Below are positions 33,816 through 45,289 of a stretch of DNA of 64,000 bases, in pieces (position 1 is the stretch's first letter; each line of letters begins with the position of its first letter). Made by a program: the position numbers and the translations under genes. The DNA is from Malaya genurostris (Eukaryota > Arthropoda > Insecta > Diptera > Culicidae): contig NC_080570.1 of NCBI RefSeq assembly GCF_030247185.1, forward strand, positions 120,122,689 through 120,186,688, read 5' to 3'. Below the pieces are notes generated by a model. The model was not told the origin of the DNA. It saw only the letters and a program-made list of their open reading frames with translations, and searched no databases.

Positions 33816-34256
33816 CTGGAACCGGAAGTGTTCGCCATTCGATCTTCAATCTTGATCAATTAACCAATGGTAACTTAAAAACACTTTCTTGAAATCAGTT
33901 CAGCCATCAACCATGAGCAAAGAAAAATCGCTGGGAAGTGCACAAACATACATTTTTCAATTTCATCGAGCTGAGTCGAATGGTATATAATACTGGGATT
34001 ACTGAAGCTCAGGTCAAATGTATAATTTTTATGCAATTCCATATATTTTATATAGCGAAATGGAAAAAAGAATGCAAAAATCTTCCTGTCATCATCAGTA
34101 ATGCTCGGAAACGTCGAGAATCGAACAAGAATTCGTTACTCAATGTTCAACGCTTTTGTAAAATCAAGCACTTAATTTGTTTACACTCGTCCGGCATGTC
34201 GATCCACATCAACAAGCGTGGGAACTCAATCATTATCACCGTCGCCGGTAGTATTA

Positions 34257-35198
34257 CAGGGTCCGGCACTCGAAGTGTAACCAACTTCAGACCGCTCGCG
34301 CAGCTGAAGCACGGGCATCAGCTCTCTAGAAATTTGCTAAATGACAGTTCGGAGTTGTATTGTTTACAAGCGCAAGAAAGCATTTTGCCAAAAGTGAACG
34401 CGAAAAAAAAATCTTGACTTGAGAGAGCGAAGGAGTTGCTTCGTTTGGCCGAAAGCGATCAATTTCCGAACATTGTATTTTCTGACGAGAAAATTGTTCC
34501 AATTGAGCAATTCGTAAACTCTCAAAACGATAGGGTTTACTTGACCGACCGTTCATACGAGTATTTGAATCATCGATTGGCCACCAGGAGGCAGCACCCG
34601 CAACAGATAATGGTTTGGGCCGCTGTAACCGCAGATGGGCGCTCTCCAATCGTTTTCATCGAGCCTGGCGTCAAGGTAAATGCGACATACTTTCGGGAAA
34701 GTATTCTGGATGTTGCTTTGAAGCCGTGGGCAGACAAACATTTCGGTGGCAGACCATGGACGTCTCAGCAGGACTCGGCACCGTCTCACAAAGCTCGAGT
34801 GAACCAAGAATGGCTGAAAAACAACGTTCCGAACTTCATCTCGTCCACACAATGGCTCTCGAATTCACCAGATGCGAATCCAATGAATTATTCTCTTTGG
34901 GTCATTTTGGAGAGCAAAGTCCGAACTAAAAGATACACCAGTCTCGAGGCGCTGAAAAAAGTTATTGTCCGCGAGTGGGCCAAAATACCTGCAAGTCCCA
35001 TTCGGGCAGCTTGCGATTCGTTTTTTGACCGTCTCAAGGCCATAGTCAAGGCAAAAGGTGGTCATATCGAGCAAAAGTGAATTGATTCTGAATTTTGTAT
35101 TATTTTCACACATTTTGTACTTTGAATTAAGTAAAAGTAATTTTCCAAACTGAATTTATGGCCTTTTTAATTGGTTACACTTCGAGTGCCGGACCCTG
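34257..35198 (+). mobile_element. Tc1/mariner-superfamily element of DD37D type, 942 bp
   Basis: The ends are a perfect 28-bp inverted repeat beginning CAGGGTCCGGCACTCGAAGT, with TA on both outer sides (34255-34256, 35199-35200). The body holds the C-terminal two thirds of a transposase. The N-terminal DNA-binding region is missing, so it is an internally deleted copy. Confidence 0.92.
34418..35080 (+). pseudogene. DD37D-type transposase lacking its N-terminus and with a catalytic substitution
   Basis: The frame opens after a TGA at 34415-34417 and runs 220 codons to 35080 with no internal stop. It contains FSDEK (first Asp, near 34484), QQDSAPSHK (second Asp) and, 37 residues later, NPMNYSLW in place of the expected NP(L/M)DYSLW. 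The third catalytic Asp is therefore Asn (AAT, 34886-34888). The helix-turn-helix region is deleted and there is no upstream ATG. Such enzymes cut and paste DNA at TA; this one should be inactive. Confidence 0.85.
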
Positions 35199-35200
35199 TA

Positions 35201-37370
35201 GTTCTAATTACAGGTTGGCAGCGCCTCACGTTGAACCGGCTGACGTCCAAAGCACAACAAGTTAGACTCAATTGTACTGTTCATAATGTTGCACTTCTTC
35301 TGGTTTTTTAAACTAACTTTTTATTAGAGATTTACGTTGGTGGCGCCTACAGGAAATATATGCTATTGAAGACGTAAGAAGCTCGCCTCCAACGTGTTCA
35401 TTTTTATCGTATTAATCATACGATTGTTGCCAGCAAAATCAGTCGGGATCAGAACACGCCCGAACGAAGCTCTGCTCTTTGTTTCCATGGATATCGTTTT
35501 CAGTTCACTCCGAGGGCGCACACACACGGTGGTCACATCAGTGACACCCGGACTGAAACTTGATAAGAGTCAATCATGTCAATGGAAATATTGTTGTCTC
35601 CTATCTTCATTAGCTCCGCCGGTTTTTGCCAGCTCGGGATCTCGTATCGGGATCTGGATCTTGGGAAGACTCGACGACGTTGGTGGGTAATCAATCTGCG
35701 TGCCACACGCCACCGAGACTCTCGATTGAATGTGATCACGACGAGTCGGACGACGACGCTGATGATTCTAATGAAGAAGCCTGACATTTACACCGGCCGA
35801 CGGGAGGGGGCGTTGAATCGATGCTCAATCAGCAAATCAGCAAACTGACAGCACATAAACCGCAAAACCTTCGCCTTCGGTCAGCATCAGTCAAAGAGGT
35901 TCTCTCGCTCGTCGCGGACGATTTGCTTGATCTGTCTGATGGGTGAGTGCTTTTGGTTTTTTTTCGAATCGATTGAAATATAGTCCCACTGCCGGCGAAC
36001 AAACCGGCAAGGAAAGCAATTTTGCCCTTGATTTATGATCAACGAAAAAACCGCAACCCGCAACTTCGTGATCCGCATGTTCGCCTGCTCGGTCGTATGC
36101 AGGCAGAGGTCACAACCTGCTGCTGATGCCTTGTTACAGGCACCAGATTAAGCTCCGTTTTTTTTTCTCGCGCGTTTCATTTGCTTAACTCAACTCAACT
36201 CAAGGCATAGGCATCGGGACGGACTCGGACTCCTAGGCTGTATAAATCAATCCGTCACCTCCTTTGGAACTGCTGCTTTGGAACACGATTCGAAACAAGG
36301 TACCTACATTTCAGTAGCCGGACGACCGACGAGATAACTCGATGTATTTAAATAAACAATCCGTGGCCAATCGGACAGGTGCCTCGCAATAGCTCGATGT
36401 GAGCTTGCAAAGTGTTCTGCGAATATGCAACTGATTAGCCTTCTGATGAAGTAACACAGTGACAGTTAAAGTTTCCCCACCCGGACCCGGAGACTCATCA
36501 AGCCCCTTAGGCTAGGCTGGGATAGGATAAAAACGATTAGTTTTGATTGGTTTTGGTTAATTTTCGGATCGAACAATTTCAGTTGACGTCCGTAGCCCTC
36601 CGTTGGGATGGGATTCGAGTGGGGTTTAATTATCTCATTGGCATTATTGGAATGCATGCTTTTCTGCTCATTACGCCATGCTGACTGATGTGGGACGTTT
36701 CTAAACCGTACACTTCAGGCGGCAAGGGGCATGAATGATGAATGCATTTTAATTGAGCAAAACTCATTGCATAAATCAGCACAGGCAATAACTTCATTCC
36801 ACAATTTTCCGATAATCATACGATAGATAGAAGTCTGATTAATGGAATTCAATTTGCAACCAATTACACAAGATAAAGTACAAGTCAATTAAGTTCGAGT
36901 TCTGAGTTCTGAGGCGCGTCTTGTCCCGGTTTCGTTTTCAATTGCAATAAATCCGGTCTGTCTACAATCATTAAGGGGGGGGGAGGCAATACTGCCGTCA
37001 ATGAACTATTTTCAGGAATACGAGCCAATTTCAATCATGAGAAGCCAGTAATATTGCTGCTAATGAGACATACACCGAAAATCTAATCAGGTTTATTGAT
37101 AATTTGATTTGGATTTTCTCTATCCCCAGGCCATCATTGTTGCATGACAGAAGGGCTAAGTACTTTTTCGTCGGCTTTTGCGTAAATCTCTGTCTACTGA
37201 TGTTGCAGTTTTGTTTACATCAATGAGTGATTCGACATGTTGGCTCTTCATTGTTGTGCATCTGAATTTGTAAAAATCGGTTCAGCTATCTTTAAGAAAA
37301 TAATGTGGGTTTCATTTTAAAGTTTTTGAACCACTATTTTCGGTATTTCCACAACTGTACTGGGAACCGA
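35201..37370. other. Non-repetitive island, no recognisable gene
   Basis: More balanced composition, with GC-rich tracts at 35430-35560 and 36200-36320 and a TATAAAT at 36240. No ORF has a recognisable domain. The part after about 37110 becomes AT-rich. Possibly host regulatory DNA; unproven. Confidence 0.3.
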
Positions 37371-37374
37371 TAAA

Positions 37375-37802
37375 CACTGAGGTTTTTTTTCTGTGCGGTT
37401 TTTTCTACGTGGGTTTCCGAAGTAACGTGTTTTTTTTTTAAGCGGATTTCCGAAGTTATCCGGTTTTATTGTTTTATCTTTGGGATGCATGAAACGTCGA
37501 GATCTGGTGTTATCCAGATTTTTTTTAAGGCAACTCCTGACGCTTAAAATTTATTTCCAGAGTCAAAATTACCCAAAACATTGACGTTTCGTGCATTTCT
37601 AAGAGATTTAACATAAAAAAAAGTTTTTCGATTTCGGAAATCGGAAATCTTTCTGTCTTAAAGTCTTAAAGTTTTTGAGTGCATCTGACCGCATCATACA
37701 TTTCTAAGATATTTGGCATCAGAGAAAAAATTTGCGGTTTTTATGTAGATTTTCAAAGTTAAGTGATTTTTTTGCGAGACCGCGTAAAACGAGACCTCAG
37801 TG
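37375..37802. mobile_element. Element with CACTGAGGT ends and CGCGTAA-type tracts
   Basis: It starts CACTGAGGTTTTTTTT and ends GAGACCTCAGTG (inverted). Inside are GTGCGGTTTTTT, GGGTTTCCGAAGTAACG and similar units. These are reverse-sense versions of the units in the 39585-39863 element and the 49.8-52-kb array. A middle part is related to sequence beside the 16.8-kb hairpin. Confidence 0.6.
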
Positions 37803-37844
37803 TATCCAAAATCAATTTTTTGACTATCAACTACCAAGACACTA

Positions 37845-39117
37845 ACAGTTCGGCTGAAAAGTTCGTATCGTTTAATAGAAACACACATTTTTTTGCCAAA
37901 ATTCGTTTTTATTATTCAACATAATTGCCATCAGAGGCGATACAGCGATTATAGCGATCTTCCAACTTTTCGATACCATTTTTGTAGTACGATTTGTCCT
38001 TTGCCTCAAAATAGGCCTCAGTTTCAGCGATTACCTCTTCATTGCTTCTAAATTTTTTACCAGCGAGCATTCTCTTGAGGTCTGAGAACAGGAAAAAGCC
38101 ACTGGGGGCCAAATCTGGAGAATACGGTGGATGAGGGAGCAATTCGAAGCCCAATTCGTTCAATTTCAGTATGGTTTTCATCGACTTGTGACACGGTGCA
38201 TTGTCTTGATGAAACAAAACTTTTTTCTTCTTCAAATGAGGCCGTTTTTTTTAATTTCGTCCTTCAAACGCTCTAATAACGCTATATAATAGTCACTGTT
38301 GATGGTTTTTCCTTTTTCAAGGTAGTCGATGAAAATTATACCATGCGAATCTCAAAATACAGATGCAATAACCTTACCGGCCGATTGTTGAGTCTTTCCA
38401 CGCTTTGGGTTCGGTTCATCGCGTGCAGTCCACTCAGCTGACTGTCGATTAGACTCCGGAGTGAAGCGATGGAGCCATGTTTCGTCCATTGTTATATATC
38501 GACGAAAAAAATCGGTTTTATTTCGATATAACAGCTCCAAACACTGCTCAGAATCATCAATTCGTTGTTGTTTTTGATCGATTGTGAGCTCACGCGGCAC
38601 CCATTTTGCACAAAGCTTTCTCATATCCAAATATTCGTGAATAATATGTCCAACACGTTCCTTTGATATCTTTAGGGTGTCAGCTATCTCGATCAACTTC
38701 ACTTTACGGTCATTGAAAATCATTTTGTGGATTTTTTTCACGTTTTCATCGGTAACAGCCTCTTTTGGACGTCCACTGCGTTCATCGTCTTCGGTGCTCA
38801 TATGACCAGTACGAAATTTTGCAAACCACTTACGAATTGTTGCTTCGCCCGGTGCAGAGTCTGGATAACACTTATCAAGCCATTTTTTGGTATCGGCGGC
38901 ACTTTTTTTCATCAAAAAGTAAATTCCTTTTTTTCCATTTTTTTCACAATAACAAAAGTAGCTTCACTCAAAATGCAATATCTCACAAACTAATAATCAG
39001 ACAGCTGTCAAATTTATACACGTATCTTTTGAAGGTTGGTACTAACTGAAAATGGTATGGATATAATTCTAGTGGCGCCCTCTCATAGAAACGATACGAA
39101 CTTTTCAGCCGATCTGT
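37845..39117 (-). mobile_element. Irritans-type mariner, copy 1 (1273 bp)
   Basis: The ends are ACAGTTCGGCTGAAAAGTTC and the inverted ACAGATCGGCTGAAAAGTTC, flanked by TA on both sides (37843-37844, 39118-39119). Length is normal for mariner. It carries a decayed transposase on the minus strand. A sibling with the same ends lies at 41265-42531. Confidence 0.93.
37912..38937 (-). pseudogene. Mariner transposase (Himar1-like), three or more lesions
   Basis: Strong family motifs are visible: RTGHMSTEDDERSGRPKE, KISKERVGHIIHEYLDMRKL and WVPREL. Then come TMDETW (first Asp), HQDNAPCH (second Asp) and PYSPDLAPS-FFLFSDLK. Damage: bases missing just after the ATG at 38937; a Trp-to-stop TGA at 38352-38354; one base lost in the T-run near 38255 (sibling has 9, this copy 8); and the third catalytic Asp changed to Gly (GGC, complement of 38098-38100). 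The C-terminus ends ..GNYVE at 37912. The transposase would cut at the inverted repeats and insert at TA; this copy cannot. Confidence 0.92.
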
Positions 39118-39119
39118 TA

Positions 39120-39584
39120 TACCCGATCAGATGCACATAACAAAATCATAACACAAGTATATCAACAGTTGATATGTATAACAATTTGTGTTATTTTGAG
39201 ATATTTAACAAATGAAAACAATTGAAAGGTAAAACTTACGATAACAATATAATAACAAAATCAGTTATGATGTTTTATTTTCATTTGCAAGACTCATGAA
39301 AAAGCTCATTACTTGAAAAAATTAGTTCTTCCGTTGCTTCATATCGAGAAATAATGATCAGAGTTTCAAAGAATTAAAAGAAGAAACCAGATCACTAAAT
39401 AAATTATTAATTTAATAAAAAAAATCATTCAACAATTTTGGATTGACACGATGCTAAAAGTTAGCTGTGATATAGTTTTTCTGTGTTAAATTTGCTATCT
39501 AATTTATTACAACCATTGTTATAAATTTCTGCTTTCGGACTTCTGTAGTTACTCATAAAATTTAAAATAATTCGCATAAAAAAA
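39120..39584. other. AT-rich spacer
   Basis: Very AT-rich; no ORF or paired repeats recognised. Confidence 0.35.
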
Positions 39585-39863
39585 CACTGAAGTCTTTTTT
39601 TATGCGAATTTACGTACCGCATAAAAAAACCGCATAAAAAAACGCATAAAAAAACCGCATCAAAAAAACCGCATAATTCTGGAAATTCGCATAAAAAAAA
39701 CCTCTAAAACTCTAAAACCGCATAACTCTGAAACTTCGCATAATAAAAGACCGCAGAAGGGAAACCGCATAACTCTGAAAATTCGCATAAAAAAACGCAT
39801 AACTCTGAAAATTCGCATAAAAAAAGTCGCGTAAAAAAACCGCATAAAAAAAAGACCTCAGTG
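39585..39863. mobile_element. Inverted-repeat element filled with CCGCATAAAAAAA tandem units
   Basis: CACTGAAGTCTTTTTTTATGCG at the left pairs with AAAAGACCTCAGTG at the right. The interior is about ten irregular units of CCGCATAAAAAAA and CATAACTCTGAAAATTCG. The apparent ORF here is only repeat translation. The same unit type is hugely expanded at 49.8-52 kb. Confidence 0.7.
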
Positions 39864-39864
39864 T

Positions 39865-41260
39865 ATATCAAATTTAATAATAATTGTGATACAAACGTTT
39901 CAAAATCTGTTACGATTTTGTTCCCCCTAGAGTCTTCTTTGTTATGATTTTTGTTATTCTAACAGCTTACCAGCCAAAAATACTTCAAAATTTGTTACAA
40001 AATATTTCTGAAATAATAAATTACTCCAGTTGTTATAATTCTGTTATTGCCATCTGATCGGGTATTGTGCATTGTAAAAAGTATTTGCTGGATTATATTC
40101 GTTTTTAAGTCGTAATTCGTTCGAAGGGACCATTTTCATTTCAATTTTCAAGTTTCTCAAAACCGTGAAAGTAGAGAATAATTTTTTTTTGCACAGCATG
40201 ATAGTAATTCCGGAACCGAAAGTCGGATCCGGATAAAATTCAATAGCGTTCAATGGAAAAGTACAGGGTGTTCTACGAAAAATTTCGAATTAAAAAATAC
40301 AGTAATTAAAAAACAATTTGATAGATTTCAATGATTATACATTTATTTGAAAGGTCGATCCATGAAATATATTTACGAAACATGTTTGGTTTCAACAGGA
40401 CGGCGCTACGTGCCATACAGCTAGCGAACAATTTTTGAAAATCGAATAATCAACTGAAATGGTGATGTGAATTGGCCTCAGAAGTTGCGATTTGAGTTAT
40501 TTTCTTTGGAGAGCGGTTAAATATAAATGTTATGCCAACCATCCAGAAACAAGACCTCAAACACGAAATTCGAGTTGATGACATAAGGTCAGAAACAAAC
40601 AGAAACAGCCGTGGGGGTCATTTGAACGAAATTATTTTTCATAAAAATTTCATGAATCAGCCTTTCAAATGAATGTGTAATCATTGAAATCTATCAAACC
40701 GTTTTTAAATTATTGTATTTTTAAGTTCGAAATTTTTCGTGGCACACCCTGTACAACCTTTCATATAAATCTAAGTTTGTGAAAAATAATTATAAAATTT
40801 GCGATCTCGGCTAACTGAGTCCAACGATTTTTGACATTCGGCAAAACAAGAAGAAAATAAATCCTCCTGCCAGTTTCAGAAAAAAATTCGAATGCGGCTA
40901 CCTATTTTTGCAACTTTCAATCCAATTCACCCACATATCCCTTTAAACCTTTCCCAAGCCGGACCGGACTACGTCGAAGTTTTTTTATAACGCATAAAAA
41001 ACACATAATTTCGAAAATCCACTCATAAAAACCGCATTTCTTTTAGAAATTCTCAACAGAAGGAAAATTCTATAATTTTCAAGATCGTTATAATACAATT
41101 TATTTATAAACATAGCGATGCAACCTATCGCCGATTATAACACAAACAGGTAAATAATTTGTTGCAAATTAGTTACAGAAGACTTCGCTAGATTTATATG
41201 ATGCTAACAAAGGATCCCTCGTAAATAAGCTAAAAACATCGAATCGAAACCCAGTGCGTA
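39865..41260. repeat. AT-rich DNA with degenerate dispersed repeats
   Basis: Scattered fragments of the CCGGAACCGAAAGTCGGATC-type repeat lie at 40200-40260. A pair of near-matching strings at 40260-40400 and 40660-40755 (CGAAAAATTTCGAATT and AAGTTCGAAATTTTTCG) suggests an inverted-repeat element of about 490 bp. CGCATAAAAAACAC units recur at 40985-41040. Confidence 0.45.
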
Positions 41261-41264
41261 TGTA

Positions 41265-42531
41265 ACAGTTCGGCTGAAAAGTTCGTATCGTTTAATAGAA
41301 ACACACATTTTTTTGCCAAAATTCGTTTTTATTATTCAACGATCTTCCAACTTTTCGATACCATTTTTGTAGTACGATTTGTCCTTTGCCTCAAAATAGG
41401 CCTCAGTTTCAGCGATTACCTCTTCATTGCTTCTAAATTTTTTTGCCAGCGAGCATTCTCTTGAGGTCTGAGAACAGGAAAAAGTCACTGGGGGCCAAAT
41501 CTGGAGAATACGGTGGATGAGGGAGCAATTCGAAGCCCAATTCGTTCAATTTCAGCATGGTTTTCATCGACTTGTGACACGGTGCATTGTCTTGATGAAA
41601 CAAAACTTTTTTCTTCTTCAAATGAGGCCGTTTTTTTTTAATTTCGTCCTTCAAACGCTCTAATAACGCTATATAATAGTCACTGTTGATGGTTTTTCCC
41701 TTTTCAAGGTAGTCGATGAAAATTATACCATGCGAATCCCAAAATACAGACGCCATAACCTTACCGGCCGATTGTTGAGTCTTTCCACGCTTTGGGTTCG
41801 GTTCATCGCGTGCAGTCCACTCAGCTGACTGTCGATTGGACTCCGGAGTGAAGAGATGGAGCCATGTTTCGTCCATTGTTATATATCGACGAAAAATTAT
41901 TTATTTATTATTTCGATATAACAGCTCCAAACACTGCTCAGAATCATCAATTCGTTGTTGTTTTTGATCGATTGTGAGCTCACGCGGCACCCATTTTGCA
42001 CAAAGCTTTCTCATATCCAAATATTCGTGAATAATATGTCCAACACGTTCCTTTGATATCTTTAGGGTGTCAGCTATCTCGATCAACTTCACTTTACGGT
42101 CATTGAAAATCATTTTGTGGATTTTTTTCACGTTTTCATCGGTAACAGCCTCTTTTGGACGTCCACTGCGTTCATCGTCTTCGGTGCTCATATGACCAGT
42201 ACGAAATTTTGCAGTGGTTTGCAAAATTGTTATGAATTGTTGCTTCGCCCGGTGCAGAGTCTGGATAACACTCATCAAGCCATTTTTTGATATCGGCGGC
42301 ACTTTTTTCATCAAAAAGCAGTGTTTCATCAACACACGAAATTCCTTTTTTTCCATTTTTTTAACAATAACAAAAGTAGCTTCACTCAAAATGCAATATC
42401 TCACAAACTAATAATCAGCTGTCAAATTTATACACGTATCTTTTGAAGGTTGGTACTAACTGAAAATGGTATGGATTTAATTCTAGTGGCGCCCTCTCAT
42501 AGAAACGATACGAACTTTTTAGTCGATCTGT
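41265..42531 (-). mobile_element. Irritans-type mariner, copy 2 (1267 bp)
   Basis: Same ends as copy 1 (ACAGTTCGGCTGAAAAGTTC at left; right end with two further changes), with TA on both sides (41263-41264, 42532-42533). By eye it differs from copy 1 at only a few percent of positions plus small indels. Confidence 0.93.
41341..42356 (-). pseudogene. Mariner transposase (Himar1-like), sibling copy with different lesions
   Basis: The ATG at 42356 begins MEKKEFRVL. Frame is lost near 42310 by one missing base in an A-run. Homology continues through STEDDERSGRPKE, GHIIHEYLDMRKL and WVPREL. An AT-rich alteration at about 41895-41910 breaks the frame again before TMDETW. HQDNAPCH and PSDFFLF are both intact, so unlike copy 1 all three catalytic Asp residues remain. 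About 36 bases are deleted at 41340, removing the normal C-terminus. Confidence 0.9.
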
Positions 42532-42534
42532 TAT

Positions 42535-43830
42535 GATCATGATTGCTTTATAACTAAGCGCCTATATCAGCTGCGACCACCTGGATTTTTATATGTTTAC
42601 TCAATGTTACTGATTAGTAACCAATTAGCAACAAACTATCCATACGGTTTCCATTTTTTTTTTCAAGCTTATTTAGAAGGGGTGATTTGTTAATTTCATA
42701 TGAACTTTGTGAAGTATTCGAAAATATAAAATTAAAATTAAACAACAAATTCAAAACTATCGTAACGCAACTAATTAACAACGAATTATTCACCTGTTTG
42801 CAGTATCACCACCGACAATGTGCTTCACTTAGTTAATGTTCATCAATTTCGCAATATGGCTTAACAATTTTCTTTTTGTTTTATTACCTTTACAACCCAA
42901 GAAAACTTATTCCAAGAACCAGTTTAGAGTTCAAAAAATAAATTTAAGAAAAAACACCTAGTGGTGTAATGATACCTTTCACATATTATTTATACTTTCA
43001 AAAGTATCACTAAAAGATTCTGTGAAGATTTTTTTTCAAACTTGAATAAAATTAGAAAATTTTTTTGGATATGAACTGACATAACCTTTTTTAATTTATG
43101 TCAAGTTAATAAAAAAATTTCTTTATTTTGCATTGTCGCACTAAATAATTAAACACACTTTATCCTACAGATCTGGAACCGGAAGTCAGACCAGAATGAA
43201 ATGAAACAGCAACCTACGAGACTTTAGGAACTTTTATTTGAGCCTAAGTTAGTGAAAATCTATCAAATCATCACTGAGACCAGTGAGAGTGAGTTTCGTT
43301 TTAGAGTTTTTGACCACTATTTCCGGAACCGGGAACTGGGAACCGGTATAGCCGAAGACGTTGCGTTTAGTAAGTAACATATTAAATCAGTTTTAAGGTC
43401 AAATCTAGAAGAATTTTACCCTTTTTTAATCATTCAATACAGATTTACAGATTTTTCTCCTTAACAATATAGCTTTAAATGTGAGAAGCCTGCACGCTAT
43501 TCGAAATTTGACAAAACACGTTGTTTGCTTCGCTCGAAGGACGATAGTGTTTTCTTCTTCCGTACCAGCACGTACCGTACGTACCGGTTTGGTATCGTTA
43601 TTTTGTTTGACGGTTTGAAAATAATTTCGGAACCGGAAGTCGGACCGGGTTGAAATTGAACAGTATCTTTTAAGACAATGAGAGCTTTAATTTGAATCAA
43701 GAGTTGTGGAAGTCGGTTTAACCGTTGTTGAAAAATCGAAATGAGTTCCGTTTTTGAATTTTTTCTCTTCACTATTATCGATGCTTTCGGAAGTGCAAAC
43801 AGGGGACTAATGATCCAAAATTAGGTTTAT
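42535..43830. repeat. AT-rich DNA with mosquito-type dispersed repeat fragments
   Basis: ACACCTAGTGGTGTAATGAT at about 42955 and CCGGAACCGG/GGAACCGGAAGTCGGAC at 43170-43340 and 43615-43655 mark decayed repeat copies. No coding sequence recognised. Confidence 0.5.
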
Positions 43831-43833
43831 AAT

Positions 43834-45230
43834 ACCTTGATCGAAAAGTTACTGGAATCACCACCTTGTTGCGCTCTCAGTCACCCGATTTGATTTTTTG
43901 ACGTAGGACTACGTCTTTCTTTACTATGCTCACCTGGGTGCATTCACAAAACGAAACTTCACAACGCGGAAGTGTAACGAAATTACTCCAGATTTGTTTT
44001 CCTAAAAACTTTTTCCCTGTTTGAGTAATTTCTCAAGTTCTTTTACGAAACGAGTGGAAAAAGATGTACGACTGTTGTTAATACTACGTTTATTACTAAA
44101 ACATTGTTCAAATAGTGAACAGATAGGTCCAAACACGAAACATTAAAATCAACCGAATCTATAAATGGACCCTGATGCACGTTTGCTAGCTTCAGTCTAT
44201 GATAATCCATGAACGGAGACACATCGAGTGCCACCTTCGCCAACACAGTGGAACTACACCCGGCATTATTCAACTGGTGCTTAAGTCAATGGCGAATATG
44301 AGGTGCTCAAATTGAACTGCTTACTGCTAAACTCGACAGTTCAATTTGAACCGCTAAGCAGACGTAAAGTTTCTGCTACTTACAGAACACTTTTTGTTTT
44401 GCAACGAAGTGCAATGTCTTTTCTGACGTGCCAAACGAAAACGTGTTTTCGACTATTTCTGGCCGATGCAGGTTTGGTCATTTAGGGGTTAGCCAAATTT
44501 TGTGCTAGGGCACATAACCGTTTTTATTATTTTTACGTTTCGTCTTTGTGATGAGTCAAAGACGAAACGTAAAAATAATAAAAACGGTTATGTTCCCTAG
44601 CACAAAATTTGGCTAACCCCTAAATGAATATGAGTTCCTCAAGCCTAAGCGCAGAAAAACAACGACTAGTTCTTCTGTGAACATATCTGCTAGTGGACGT
44701 TCACAGCATGAGTTTCGCTTCAAACAAGAGCTTCTGGTCGTTTGCATTGGAGAAAAAGAAAACGAAAAGTGGACAACGATGGGGAACATTATACAAAATC
44801 AGCCGTTCTAATGGCTCTAAATATTATCTAAAGATCTATTAATATTACTTTCCTTCCAAATCTAAGGTAAAAATCATCAGTCGAGTGCAAATTGAATCGC
44901 ACCAAACGAATGCAAATAAAGTCAGCATACGGCATGTAAATATCGTAGACAGCCTGAAATGAATCCCGCGATTATATCATTCAGCTGCAGGTCGTGCGGC
45001 TTTCGCTTCAAACAAGAACGAAAAATTCAGCAAAGTATGGGACGAATACAGTTCTAAGGGCCATAAATGATAGGTCAAATCATTTAGTTCCAAACCAATT
45101 TCAGTGTCTCTACAAAGAATCAAGCAAAAAACGAAAATTGGATTTCCTCCTATACATTAATTTGATTTTATAAAATCCAACTTCATGGGTGCCACGACTC
45201 GGTGAGGAACGTTAGCGCTGTACGGAAGGG
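43834..45230. repeat. Mixed repeat block with possible mariner end and palindrome
   Basis: TACCTTGATCGAAAAGTTACTGGAAT at 43834 resembles, in inverted sense, the mariner end at about 47140-47169. GACGTAGGACTACGTC at 43920 has an inverted partner near 46450. 44290-44480 is a dispersed repeat, 44478-44627 the large palindrome, and 44700-45070 segments of the long-inverted-repeat family. No host gene seen. Confidence 0.45.
44478..44627. repeat. 150-bp near-perfect palindrome
   Basis: Arms 44478-44548 and 44557-44627 are 71 bases each, around an 8-base loop (TGATGAGT), and differ at one position (C versus A). RNA from either strand would form a 71-bp hairpin. The outer arm begins TCATTTAGGGGTTAGCC. 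Confidence 0.97.
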
Positions 45231-45289
45231 CACACAAACATGTGGCAGATTTACTTTGTGCGCCGTTCATCAAACGAGAGACAATCGAT

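Noticed and set aside
33938..34417. 159-codon plus-strand ORF
   Set aside because: Crosses a dispersed repeat, the boundary of the DD37D element and its inverted repeat; a chance open frame.
36238..36320. TATAAAT followed by a TCAGT initiator as a promoter
   Set aside because: Spacing of about 70 bases is too long for a TATA-initiator pair and nothing recognisable follows.
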